A DNA stretch of 10,540 nt from JAEUIA01 sp034440255. Its GTDB lineage: Bacteria; Planctomycetota; UBA1135; GCA-002686595. The notes under the pieces were generated by a model. The model worked only from the letters and a program-made list of their open reading frames with translations. It searched no databases and was not told the DNA's origin. Positions 1 to 6,105 of the stretch are shown here, piece after piece. The stretch spans positions 1 through 10,540 of the forward strand of contig JAWXBU010000109.1 of the NCBI GenBank assembly GCA_034440255.1, read 5' to 3'. The number at the start of each line of letters is the position of its first letter. Position 1 is the stretch's first letter. A program made the position numbers and the translations under genes.

Positions 1-2
1 GA

Positions 3-26
3 GCGGCCGCTGAGTTGAGCGGCCGC
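3..26 (-). terminator. Perfect GC hairpin downstream of the first ATP-grasp gene
   Basis: Bases 3-11 and 18-26 are exact reverse complements, giving a 9-bp almost pure G/C stem with a 6-base loop. It lies about 30 bases past the stop codon of the minus-strand gene ending at 56, where a transcription terminator is expected. Any U-tract on the minus strand would lie outside the window, so intrinsic termination is not proven. Each arm contains a NotI site (GCGGCCGC). Confidence 0.4.
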
Positions 27-55
27 GCATGCTCGAGTTCACCTCGACAGCGCGC

Positions 56-1282
56 TCACGCCGGCTTGGCGTGCACTTTCACCGTCTCGCCGACCGCGTT
101 CATGATCTTGCGCAACTCGTCGTAGTCGGTGTGGCGCAAACGCATCCACGCGTTCGCCATGTATCCGCCCGACACGCCTTGCGTCTTCGAGCCGGCCGGC
201 GGCAAGTGCGAGTCGAAGATGTGCTTGCCGAACGCGGCTTGGATCTTCTCGACACCTTCGTAACCGGTGATGACGCCGTCGCAGCTCGGGCGCAGCGCGA
301 TCATCCCGGCAGCAAAACGGCGCGAAGCGCGAGCATCCGTGCGACCGTGCACGATCGCCTTGGCCCACTCGACGTACATGTCGAGATCGTTCGCGGCGCC
401 GTACAAGTCCCACACACGCACGCCGGGCGGACGGCAGCCGATTTCGCTGAATTTGAGGCCCTTTTCGCCGAAAAACCACTCCATGTGTGTCGCCGAAGTG
501 CCGATCCCGAGCTCGCGGATCACCTTCTGACCCATCGTCTTGACTTCGTCGTACGAGGGATCGTCGCTGCGGTTCGTGACGAGGATCTGCGGATTGATCC
601 AACGCGTGCGCATCGCTTCGAGCACGTTCGGGAAGTAGTGACACGCGAAGTCGTGCACGACTTTGCCTTCGATCGCGAGCGTGTCGTAGAAGCCCTCGTG
701 TCCTTCGATGAACTCTTCGACGGCAACGGGAGCGCCGTTCGCTGCGCCCGATTCGACGATCACTTGCTCGAGTTCAGCCTCGTTGCCGGCGCGAAACGTT
801 CCTGCTGCTCCGGCGGCCGCGCGCGGCTTCAAGATGACGGGGAAGCCGACGTACTTGACGAACGAGCGCACTTCGTCGGCCGACGATGTGCCGGTCGATT
901 GCGCGCACGGCACTCCGGCAGCGCGCAGCGCTTCCTTCATCGCTGGCTTGTCGCGACAGAGGAACGCAGTCTTCACCGACGTGCCGGGGATCGAGCAGGC
1001 TTCGCGCACTTTCGCGACGGGTTCGGTGTGTGCTTCGACCGTGGACTCGAGGCGATCGACCCAACCGCGCGTTTGGATGCGCTTGACCGTGTCGTGCAAC
1101 GCCTGCGTGTTCGTCACCGACGAAACTTGCTCGTACGCATCGAGCCAACCCTTCAGCTCGGGGTCGAGCGAGTTGACGGAGCTCTCGCCGATACCGGTGA
1201 CTTTCGCCCCGACAGCCTTGAGCGCGCGCGGGAATTCCCGCTGATTTCTAGGGAAAGCCGGTTCGACGAAGATCACGTGCAT
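56..1282 (-). CDS. ATP-grasp carboxylate-amine ligase-like protein (paralog 1)
   Basis: A 408-aa cytosolic protein with the ATP-grasp layout. An N-terminal Rossmann-like pre-ATP-grasp domain begins MHVIFVEPAFP. The ATP-binding lysine lies in VILKPRAAAGAAG (K152 plus a small-residue loop, 149-161). VEEFIEGHE (188-196) is the second nucleotide-binding strand. The metal-binding strands are HMEWF (E268) and SEIGCRPPG (E280, R284). Family knowledge: such enzymes form an acyl phosphate from ATP and a carboxylate, then join it to an amine or other nucleophile. The E-I-G-x-R-P form lacks the Asn of the usual E-x-N-x-R motif, which recalls the PurK/PurT branch. It is clearly paralogous to the proteins at 3547 and 4874, but its glycine loop is Ala-rich and it has EGHE where they have GEE, so a different substrate is likely. 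The start is chosen because the N-terminus aligns with the paralogs. No strong Shine-Dalgarno is seen. The substrate is unknown. Confidence 0.9.
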   Translation of the reverse strand: MHVIFVEPAFPRNQREFPRALKAVGAKVTGIGESSVNSLDPELKGWLDAYEQVSSVTNTQALHDTVKRIQTRGWVDRLESTVEAHTEPVAKVREACSIPGTSVKTAFLCRDKPAMKEALRAAGVPCAQSTGTSSADEVRSFVKYVGFPVILKPRAAAGAAGTFRAGNEAELEQVIVESGAANGAPVAVEEFIEGHEGFYDTLAIEGKVVHDFACHYFPNVLEAMRTRWINPQILVTNRSDDPSYDEVKTMGQKVIRELGIGTSATHMEWFFGEKGLKFSEIGCRPPGVRVWDLYGAANDLDMYVEWAKAIVHGRTDARASRRFAAGMIALRPSCDGVITGYEGVEKIQAAFGKHIFDSHLPPAGSKTQGVSGGYMANAWMRLRHTDYDELRKIMNAVGETVKVHAKPA

Positions 1283-1330
1283 AGGATTAGTCTCGGGCGG
1301 ATGCCGATGAAGGACGGCGGGAGCCTACCA

Positions 1331-1339
1331 TGCTATTCT
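1331..1339 (+). promoter_or_regulatory. Possible extended -10 promoter for the DUF433/DUF5615 pair
   Basis: TGCTATTCT fits an extended -10 element (TGnTATnnT), 22 bases before the ATG at 1361. A convincing -35 is not visible. A short inverted repeat follows directly (CTCGA 1338-1342 with TCGAG 1348-1352, and GGGC 1343-1346 with GCCC 1352-1355). Such a dyad could be an operator, since antitoxins of this kind often autoregulate, but this is inference. Confidence 0.25.
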
Positions 1340-1360
1340 CGAGGGCATCGAGCCCGGAAC

Positions 1361-1619
1361 ATGACAGCACTCCGAAGACACTCTCCTTCAGCGCATCACG
1401 TCTGACCCGCAGATTTTCGGCGGCAAGCCGATCATTCGTGGTCGACGTCTCGGTGCGGAGCATGTGCTCGTGATGCTAGCCGCTGGAGGGACGAACCAAG
1501 CGGTCCTCGACGCCTATCCATGGCTGGATGCTGAAGACATTCAGGCCTGTCTCGTTCTCGCAAGATGCGCACTTTCGCACGAGCGATTCGACCCACCGAT
1601 CCCCGACACTGCCGTGTGA
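1361..1619 (+). pseudogene. DUF433 family antitoxin-like gene, N-terminal frameshift
   Basis: From 1389 to the TGA at 1617-1619 the frame encodes about 76 residues with the DUF433 signature: QRITSDPQIFGGKPIIRG, then a helical part with MLAAGG and AYPWLDAEDIQ. Family knowledge: DUF433 proteins are small winged-helix/HTH proteins that usually precede a PIN-like DUF5615 partner and act as putative antitoxins and repressors. In this frame there is a TGA at 1362-1364 and no ATG, GTG or TTG between it and the conserved domain. The only well-placed ATG (1361, with a weak GGAA upstream) is one base out of frame and runs to a stop at 1403-1405. A one-base insertion between about 1364 and 1383 would explain this. 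Either the gene is broken, or there is a sequencing error or a non-standard start. The body of the domain is otherwise intact. Confidence 0.75.
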
Positions 1620-1622
1620 TTC

Positions 1623-2039
1623 ATGCGGATCCTGCTCGACACCTACGTGTCCGGGCGTGTGGGTGAACAGATTCGTGAGCACGGTTGCGACGTGCTCTGG
1701 AGTGGCGATATGCAGTCGGATCCCGGGGACGACGAGTTACTCGCATTGACACTGCGCGAACGGAGAATTCTGGTGACGCTCGACAAGGACTTCGGAGAAC
1801 GGGCAGTCCTCAAACGCCGGTCTCACCGTGGTGTGTTGCGTCTCGTGGGCTCGAAACCCTCCGATCGCGAAAGGATTTGCCGCTCCGCGCTCGAACTCTA
1901 CCAAACCGAATTGTCCCTCGGCGCGCTGGTTACGGTCGAACCGGAAGAGTTCGGATTCGGACCAACTTCAGTAACCGTTGACGGTCGAGATGGTCCGACG
2001 CGCACCTGTTCCGCTCAGAGCTGCGGAAGTCGGCGATAG
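1623..2039 (+). CDS. DUF5615 PIN-like toxin-type protein, C-terminus apparently frameshifted
   Basis: The protein is 138 aa and starts 3 bases after the DUF433 stop, so the two would be translationally coupled. It opens MRILLDTYVSGRVGEQIREHG and carries DDELLALT and ILVTLDKDFGE, the acidic pattern (D6, D36/D37, D54, D56) of the DUF5615 Mut7-C/PIN-like fold. Family knowledge: putative RNase toxin of a type II toxin-antitoxin pair with DUF433. Up to VTVEP (residue 107) it fits the family. After that this frame gives an untypical tail of about 31 residues that runs 25 bp into the convergent glgA 3' end. One frame over, from 1943, the sequence reads GRVRIRTNFSNR and stops at 1979-1981. That would restore the usual family ending (VEPGRVRIR) and a 119-aa protein. 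A lost G at about 1943 is the simplest explanation. The catalytic part is complete, so the product could still be made. Confidence 0.8.
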   Translation: MRILLDTYVSGRVGEQIREHGCDVLWSGDMQSDPGDDELLALTLRERRILVTLDKDFGERAVLKRRSHRGVLRLVGSKPSDRERICRSALELYQTELSLGALVTVEPEEFGFGPTSVTVDGRDGPTRTCSAQSCGSRR

Positions 2040-3475
2040 AGTTCGACGTAACGCTGGATCTGATTCTCCCACGAGAAGTCTTGCGACATTCCGTTCAGCA
2101 TCAAGCGGCGCCACTGCGCTTCATCACGATAGGTCCTGAGCGCACGCTGCAAGGCATCGAAGAAAGCTTGCGCGTCGTATTCCTCGAACACGAATCCGGT
2201 GCCCTGCTGCGTCATCGGATTCCACGGCTGCACCGTGTCCGCCAGTCCGCCCGTCTTGCGCACGACAGGCACCGTTCCGTAAGCCATCGAGTACATCTGA
2301 TTCAGACCGCACGGCTCGAAACGCGACGGCATGAGGAACACGTCCGAACCCGCTTCGATCCAGTGCGCGAGCTCGTTGTCGTAGCCGTTCTTGTACGCGA
2401 CCTTCTGCGGGAAGTTCTTCGCGAGCCAGCTGAATTGTCGCTCGAAACGCTCTTCGCCGCTGCCGAGCACGACCATGCGCATGTTCTCGCGTTGCAAGAA
2501 CACGGTCATCGCCTCGGTCAGCAGATCGAAGCCTTTTTGGGTTGTGAAACGCGAGACGATGCCGACGAGCGGAGCGCGCGGATCGTGCGGCAGTCCGGCC
2601 TTCTTCAAGAGCGCGGCCTTCATCGCGCTCTTGCCTGACAGGTCGTCCTTCGTGAAGCGATGCGGGATCAACGTGTCGGTCGCGGGGCTCCACTCGTCGA
2701 CGTCGACACCGTTCAAGATGCCGAACAAGTGGTCGTCGCGTTGACGCAGCATGTTCTGCAAGCCCATGCCGAGATCGTCGCCTTGGATCTCGCGCGCGTA
2801 CGTCTTCGACACGGTCGAGACCGCGGTCGCGTACAGAATCCCGGTCTTCAGATAGCCGATCCGACCTTCGCGCCAATCCTCTTGATGGAAGTAGCGCGAC
2901 TCGTTCGCGAGTCCGATTTCGTTCGCGACGCTGGAGGGAAAAATGCCTTGGTACGCGTTGTTGTGCAGCGTCAGCACGGTGCGCGTCTTCGCGAACAGAC
3001 GATCCCACGCGTACACCGTCTTCAGGTACAGCGGGATCAGCGCCGTGTGCCAATCGTTCGCGTGGAAGACGTCCGGTGCGAAACGCATGTACTGACAGGC
3101 TTCGATCGCGGCGCGCGACAAGAACGCGAAACGCAGGTGCTCGTCACCTGAAGCATCGTAGATGCCTTCGCGGTCGTAGAAATCAGGGCACTTGACGAGA
3201 TAGAGCTGCGCTTCGCACTTCGAGATGGGCGTCGACCAAATCGAATAGCGGACGACGCGTCCTGCGAATTTCATCGACAGGTCCTGCAATCCGTCGACCG
3301 GCGTCAGGATCGCTTTACTCGCTGCGATGCGCTTGTACAGAGGCAAGAACGTGCGCACGTCGTGGCCGGCGCGCGACAGATAGCGAGCGAGCGCCGCTGT
3401 CACGTCGGCCAATCCGCCCGTCTTCGCGAACGGGGCCACTTCCGAGGAAACCAGGCAGATGTCGAGCGCGCTCAT
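2015..3475 (-). CDS. glgA: Glycogen synthase (ADP-glucose type, GT5)
   Basis: The 486-aa product transfers glucose from ADP-glucose to the non-reducing end of an alpha-1,4-glucan in the cytoplasm. The length is typical of bacterial GlgA. The N-terminal GT-B lobe has the hallmark KTGGLADV at 18-25 (K18 binds ADP-glucose), HANDWHT at 138-144, and LHNNAYQGIFP at 170-180. The C-terminal lobe has ILNGVD at 253-258, VSRFTTQKGFDLL at 307-319, the catalytic-site EPCGLNQM at 387-394 (E387), and a second KTGGLADTV at 407-415. No key residue is missing. The ATG at 3475 places the KTGG motif at the usual distance from the N-terminus. The gene is divergent from the ATP-grasp gene at 3547, with only 71 bp between them, and its 3' end overlaps the DUF5615 frame by 25 bp tail to tail. 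No glgB, glgC or glgP lies in the window. Confidence 0.97.
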   Translation of the reverse strand: MSALDICLVSSEVAPFAKTGGLADVTAALARYLSRAGHDVRTFLPLYKRIAASKAILTPVDGLQDLSMKFAGRVVRYSIWSTPISKCEAQLYLVKCPDFYDREGIYDASGDEHLRFAFLSRAAIEACQYMRFAPDVFHANDWHTALIPLYLKTVYAWDRLFAKTRTVLTLHNNAYQGIFPSSVANEIGLANESRYFHQEDWREGRIGYLKTGILYATAVSTVSKTYAREIQGDDLGMGLQNMLRQRDDHLFGILNGVDVDEWSPATDTLIPHRFTKDDLSGKSAMKAALLKKAGLPHDPRAPLVGIVSRFTTQKGFDLLTEAMTVFLQRENMRMVVLGSGEERFERQFSWLAKNFPQKVAYKNGYDNELAHWIEAGSDVFLMPSRFEPCGLNQMYSMAYGTVPVVRKTGGLADTVQPWNPMTQQGTGFVFEEYDAQAFFDALQRALRTYRDEAQWRRLMLNGMSQDFSWENQIQRYVELYRRLPQL

Positions 3476-3510
3476 CGATGTGGGGGACTCAATGGACCGT
3501 GTTGGGGCGG

Positions 3511-3540
3511 GTGACTCTCGAGCATCGCGGAGTGTAGAGT
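3511..3540 (+). promoter_or_regulatory. Candidate sigma70 promoter giving a leaderless ATP-grasp mRNA
   Basis: GTGACT (3511-3516), an 18-bp spacer and TAGAGT (3535-3540) resemble -35 and -10 boxes. Seven bases below the -10 is the A of the ATG at 3547, so the transcript would start at or next to the start codon. The nearest purine-rich block, GGAG (3529-3532), is 14 bases from the ATG, too far for a normal ribosome site. Both facts favour leaderless translation. Confidence 0.45.
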
Positions 3541-3560
3541 GCGCCCATGCGGAACGTCAT
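3531..3560 (-). promoter_or_regulatory. Weak candidate promoter for glgA overlapping the divergent promoter
   Basis: On the minus strand TACACT (3531-3536) is a possible -10 and ATGACG (3555-3560) a poor -35, 18 bp apart. A start near 3524 would leave a leader of about 50 nt before the glgA ATG. The element shares bases with the plus-strand -10 at 3535, so the two transcripts would compete. Matches are only about 4 of 6 per box. Confidence 0.22.
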
Positions 3561-4770
3561 CTTCGTCGCGCCTTTCGCCCTCGATGCGACCATGCGCTTC
3601 GTCACGCCGGCGGCCAGTTTGCCTGGCGTTCGACTCGCGATCATCGGCCAAGAATCAGCCGACAGCTTGCCGAAGGAATTGCGCGACAAATTGTCCGCTC
3701 ACTACCGCGTCGAGGACGCGATGCGGCCCGACCAATTGCTCGCGGCGGTGAAGCAGATTTCGAAGAGTTGGGACGGCAAGGTCGATCGCCTGATCGCGAT
3801 CCTCGAGCAACTCCAAGTGCCCGTCGCCGAAGTGCGTGCGAAGTTGGGCTTGCCGGGTTTGTCCGTCGAAGCGGCACACAACTTCCGCGACAAGTCGCGC
3901 ATGAAGAGCGTGCTGCGCGCGAACGACATTCCGTGCGCGAAGCACCGCTTGTGCAGCGCTTCGAAAGACGCGCTCGCGTTCGCCGAAAGCGTGGGCTATC
4001 CGCTGGTCGTCAAACCGCCGGCCGGCGCCGGAGCGCGCAACACACACCGCGTCGACGACCGCGCGCAGCTCGACACGTATCTCAAATCGCAGCCGATTCA
4101 GGCCTCCGACCCGGTGCTCTTCGAAGAGTTCATCCAAGGTGAGGAGTATTCGTTCGACTCGGTCACGATCGACGGCAAGCACGTCTTCCACTCGATCGGT
4201 CGCTACTCGCCGACGCCGCTCGACGTGCTGCAGAATCCGTGGATCCAATGGGTCGTGCACTTGCCGCGCAAGATCGACGGGCCTGAATTCAAGAAGATCC
4301 ACGCCGCCGGTCCGAAAGCGCTCGACGTGCTCGGCATGCAGACCGGTTTGACGCACATGGAATGGTTCCGTCGTCGCGATGGTTCGATTGCCATCTCGGA
4401 AGTCGCCGCGCGTCCGCCCGGTGCGCAGTTCACGACGCTGATGAGCTACGCGCACGACAAGGACATGTACAAAGCCTGGGTCGAGCTGATGGTGTTCGAT
4501 CGCTTCGACGTGCCGGAGCGCAAGTACTCCGCCGGCGCCGCGTACTTGCGCGGACAGGGGCAAGGCCGCGTGAAAGCGATCCGCGGCTTGGAACAGGCGC
4601 AAAAAGAGCTTGGTACGCTCGTCGTCGAAGCGAAACTGCCGCAGATCGGCGCGGCTCCGAAAGAAGGTTACGAAGGCGAGGGCTTCGTCATCGTGCGCCA
4701 CCAGGACACGGCCGTCGTCGAGCAGGCCTTGAAGCGCATGATCGAGCTCGTGCGCGTCGAATTGGGCTGA
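3547..4770 (+). CDS. ATP-grasp carboxylate-amine ligase-like protein (paralog 2)
   Basis: The 407-aa protein has an N-terminal Rossmann-like domain (MRNVIFVAPFA), then FRDKSRMKSVL at 113-123, which leads into the central ATP-grasp domain. The ATP-binding lysine is in VVKPPAGAGARN (K156, loop 154-165). EEFIQGEEYSFD (193-204) is the second nucleotide strand. Metal sites are HMEWF (E271) and SEVAARPPGAQ (E285, R289). A C-terminal domain follows, with GQGQGRVKAIRGLE at 336-349. Family knowledge: ATP-dependent carboxylate ligation through an acyl phosphate; automatic annotation often gives biotin carboxylase-like names. The architecture matches the genes at 56-1282 and 4874-6091 from end to end, so these are paralogs of one family. 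It is the first gene of the plus-strand cluster, 103 bp before the next one. The substrate cannot be inferred from motifs. Confidence 0.92.
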   Translation: MRNVIFVAPFALDATMRFVTPAASLPGVRLAIIGQESADSLPKELRDKLSAHYRVEDAMRPDQLLAAVKQISKSWDGKVDRLIAILEQLQVPVAEVRAKLGLPGLSVEAAHNFRDKSRMKSVLRANDIPCAKHRLCSASKDALAFAESVGYPLVVKPPAGAGARNTHRVDDRAQLDTYLKSQPIQASDPVLFEEFIQGEEYSFDSVTIDGKHVFHSIGRYSPTPLDVLQNPWIQWVVHLPRKIDGPEFKKIHAAGPKALDVLGMQTGLTHMEWFRRRDGSIAISEVAARPPGAQFTTLMSYAHDKDMYKAWVELMVFDRFDVPERKYSAGAAYLRGQGQGRVKAIRGLEQAQKELGTLVVEAKLPQIGAAPKEGYEGEGFVIVRHQDTAVVEQALKRMIELVRVELG

Positions 4771-4785
4771 AAAACAGGCTGTTTT
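4771..4785. repeat. 15-bp perfect palindrome after ATP-grasp paralog 2
   Basis: AAAACAGGCTGTTTT begins immediately after the TGA at 4768-4770. It is a perfect dyad of 7-bp arms around one central G. As RNA it would fold only into a weak A/U-rich stem, so it is a poor terminator. As DNA it could be an operator for the promoter at 4797-4825. Confidence 0.35.
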
Positions 4786-4796
4786 CGCCATCGGCG

Positions 4797-4825
4797 TTGC
4801 CTTCACGCGCACGCTAGAACAGAAT
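4797..4825 (+). promoter_or_regulatory. Candidate promoter for ATP-grasp paralog 3
   Basis: TTGCCT (4797-4802), a 17-bp spacer and CAGAAT (4820-4825) fit a sigma70 promoter. An overlapping TAGAAC (4815-4820) is an alternative -10. Transcription would start near 4832, giving a leader of about 42 nt for the gene at 4874. Confidence 0.4.
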
Positions 4826-4857
4826 CGCCCGCGCCGCTCGTCCTCCACCGTCGACTC

Positions 4858-4873
4858 GGAGCCCCCCCCCACG
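4858..4873 (+). promoter_or_regulatory. Ribosome site separated from the ATG by a run of nine C
   Basis: GGAG (4858-4861) is the only Shine-Dalgarno-like sequence before the ATG at 4874. Between them are nine consecutive C (4862-4870) and ACG, so the spacing is 12 bases, longer than the usual 5-9. Homopolymer runs of this length are prone to slippage, which would change the spacing and hence translation. Confidence 0.55.
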
Positions 4874-6091
4874 ATGAACGTCTTGATGATCTCTCCCGGC
4901 TATCCGGCCGAGATGCCGCATTTCACGCGCGGTCTCGCAGAAGTCGGCGCGCGCGTCTACGGCGTCGGAGATCAAGCGCGCGAAGCGTTGACGCCCGAGC
5001 TCAAGAAGTCGATGCACGCGTACCTCGCCGTGCAGCACCTGTGGGACGAGGACGCGACCGCGCAGAAGATCAAGGAGTGGTGCAAAGGACAGTCGATCGA
5101 TCGCGTCGAATGCCTGTGGGAACCGGGCATGATCCTCGCCGCTAAAGTGCGCGCGTCGCTCGGCGTGCCCGGCATGACGGTCGCGCAAACAGTGCCGTTC
5201 CGCGACAAAGTCGAGATGAAGCGCGTGCTCGAGGGCGCAGGTGTCCGAATGCCGCGCCACGCTCGCGTTCGCTCACAGAAGGAATGTTGGGACGCGGCCG
5301 AACGCTTCGGCTATCCGCTGATCATCAAGCCCGTCTCGGGCGCAGGTTCGGCCGACACGTATCCGGCGCGCGAAGCGGCTGAGTTGGAAGCGGCGCTGAA
5401 GAAGATGGGTCACTTGACCGAAGCGACCGTCGAAGAATTCGTCGAAGGCGAAGAGCACACCTTCGACACGGTCTGCGCGAACGGCAAGATCCTGTTCGAG
5501 AACATCGCTTGGTATCGACCGACGCCGCTCGTCGCGAAGTTGAACGAATGGGTCAGCGCGCAGTCGACGTGTTTGCGCGACATCGAACGCCCGGACATCG
5601 CGATCGGCCGTGATTTGGGCCGAAAAGTGCTCACCGCGCTCGGTTTCCAGAGCGGTTTCACGCACATGGAGTGGTTCAGGAACAAGAAGGGCGAGGCGGT
5701 GTTCGGCGAGATCGGCGCGCGTCCGCCGGGTGCGCGACTCGTGCACTTGATGAACTACGCGTGCGACGTCGACCTGTTCCGAGGTTGGGCCGAGGCGGTG
5801 TGCTGGGGCAAGCTCAGCCAAGACGTGTCGAAAAAATACAACTGCGGCGTCATCTTCAAACGCGCTGTCGGGCAAGGTCGCATCCAGCGGTACGAAGGCC
5901 TCGATCGGCTGCTCGAGCGCTACGGTGACGCAGTGAAAGTCGTCGATCTGAACGCGATCGGATCGCCGCGCCGCGACTGGAAGAACTCCGCGATCGGCGA
6001 CGGCTGGATCGTCGTGCGTCACGCCGACCGTGAGATCGCTCTCGCCATGGGCGACGCGTTCGCTTCCGAGTTCTGCATCGTCGCGGGCTGA
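4874..6091 (+). CDS. ATP-grasp carboxylate-amine ligase-like protein (paralog 3)
   Basis: The 405-aa protein starts MNVLMISPGYPAEMPHF, matching the N-terminus of paralog 1 (VIFVEPAFPRNQREF), and has VPFRDKVEMKRVLEGAGV at 107-124. The ATP-binding lysine is in LIIKPVSGAGSAD (K152). EEFVEGEEHTFD (187-198) is the second nucleotide-binding strand. Metal ligands are expected in HMEWF (E266) and GEIGARPPGAR (E279, R283). The C-terminal part has GQGRIQRYEGLD (333-344), close to GQGQGRVKAIRGLE in paralog 2. Expected activity, from the family, is ATP-driven acyl phosphate formation and amide bond synthesis. It has its own candidate promoter and an unusual C-tract before the start, and is followed after 14 bp by the S51-like gene, so those two are probably co-transcribed. 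The substrate is unknown. Confidence 0.92.
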   Translation: MNVLMISPGYPAEMPHFTRGLAEVGARVYGVGDQAREALTPELKKSMHAYLAVQHLWDEDATAQKIKEWCKGQSIDRVECLWEPGMILAAKVRASLGVPGMTVAQTVPFRDKVEMKRVLEGAGVRMPRHARVRSQKECWDAAERFGYPLIIKPVSGAGSADTYPAREAAELEAALKKMGHLTEATVEEFVEGEEHTFDTVCANGKILFENIAWYRPTPLVAKLNEWVSAQSTCLRDIERPDIAIGRDLGRKVLTALGFQSGFTHMEWFRNKKGEAVFGEIGARPPGARLVHLMNYACDVDLFRGWAEAVCWGKLSQDVSKKYNCGVIFKRAVGQGRIQRYEGLDRLLERYGDAVKVVDLNAIGSPRRDWKNSAIGDGWIVVRHADREIALAMGDAFASEFCIVAG

Positions 6092-6105
6092 CACTACAAC
6101 TATTC

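Noticed and set aside
1..40. Two NotI sites plus SphI and XhoI sites, looking like a cloning polylinker or vector junction.
   Set aside because: The NotI repeats form a perfect 9-bp hairpin in the place expected for a terminator of the gene ending at 56, and such sites occur naturally in GC-rich DNA. A vector origin cannot be fully excluded, because the window starts here.
29..1405. Long plus-strand open frame of 458 codons opposite the first ATP-grasp gene.
   Set aside because: It is Arg/His/Leu/Asp-rich with no domain, and the opposite strand has clear ATP-grasp motifs. Its length follows from the biased codon use of the real gene.
1330..1485. ATG at 1330 as the start of a small gene before the toxin pair.
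   Set aside because: It reads in a third frame with Ser/Arg-rich content, lacks the DUF433 motif and stops within the conserved DUF433 region.
3655..4872. 405-codon minus-strand frame opposite ATP-grasp paralog 2.
   Set aside because: Low-complexity Arg/Val/Glu/His composition and no motifs; a mirror of the real gene. The same applies to the minus-strand frames at 5273-6094, 8350-9525 and 9492-10472.
4874..6091. Biotin carboxylase or carbamoyl-phosphate synthase.
   Set aside because: Only the general ATP-grasp core is shared. The protein is shorter and lacks the biotin carboxylase C-terminal motifs, and no biotin carrier gene is nearby.
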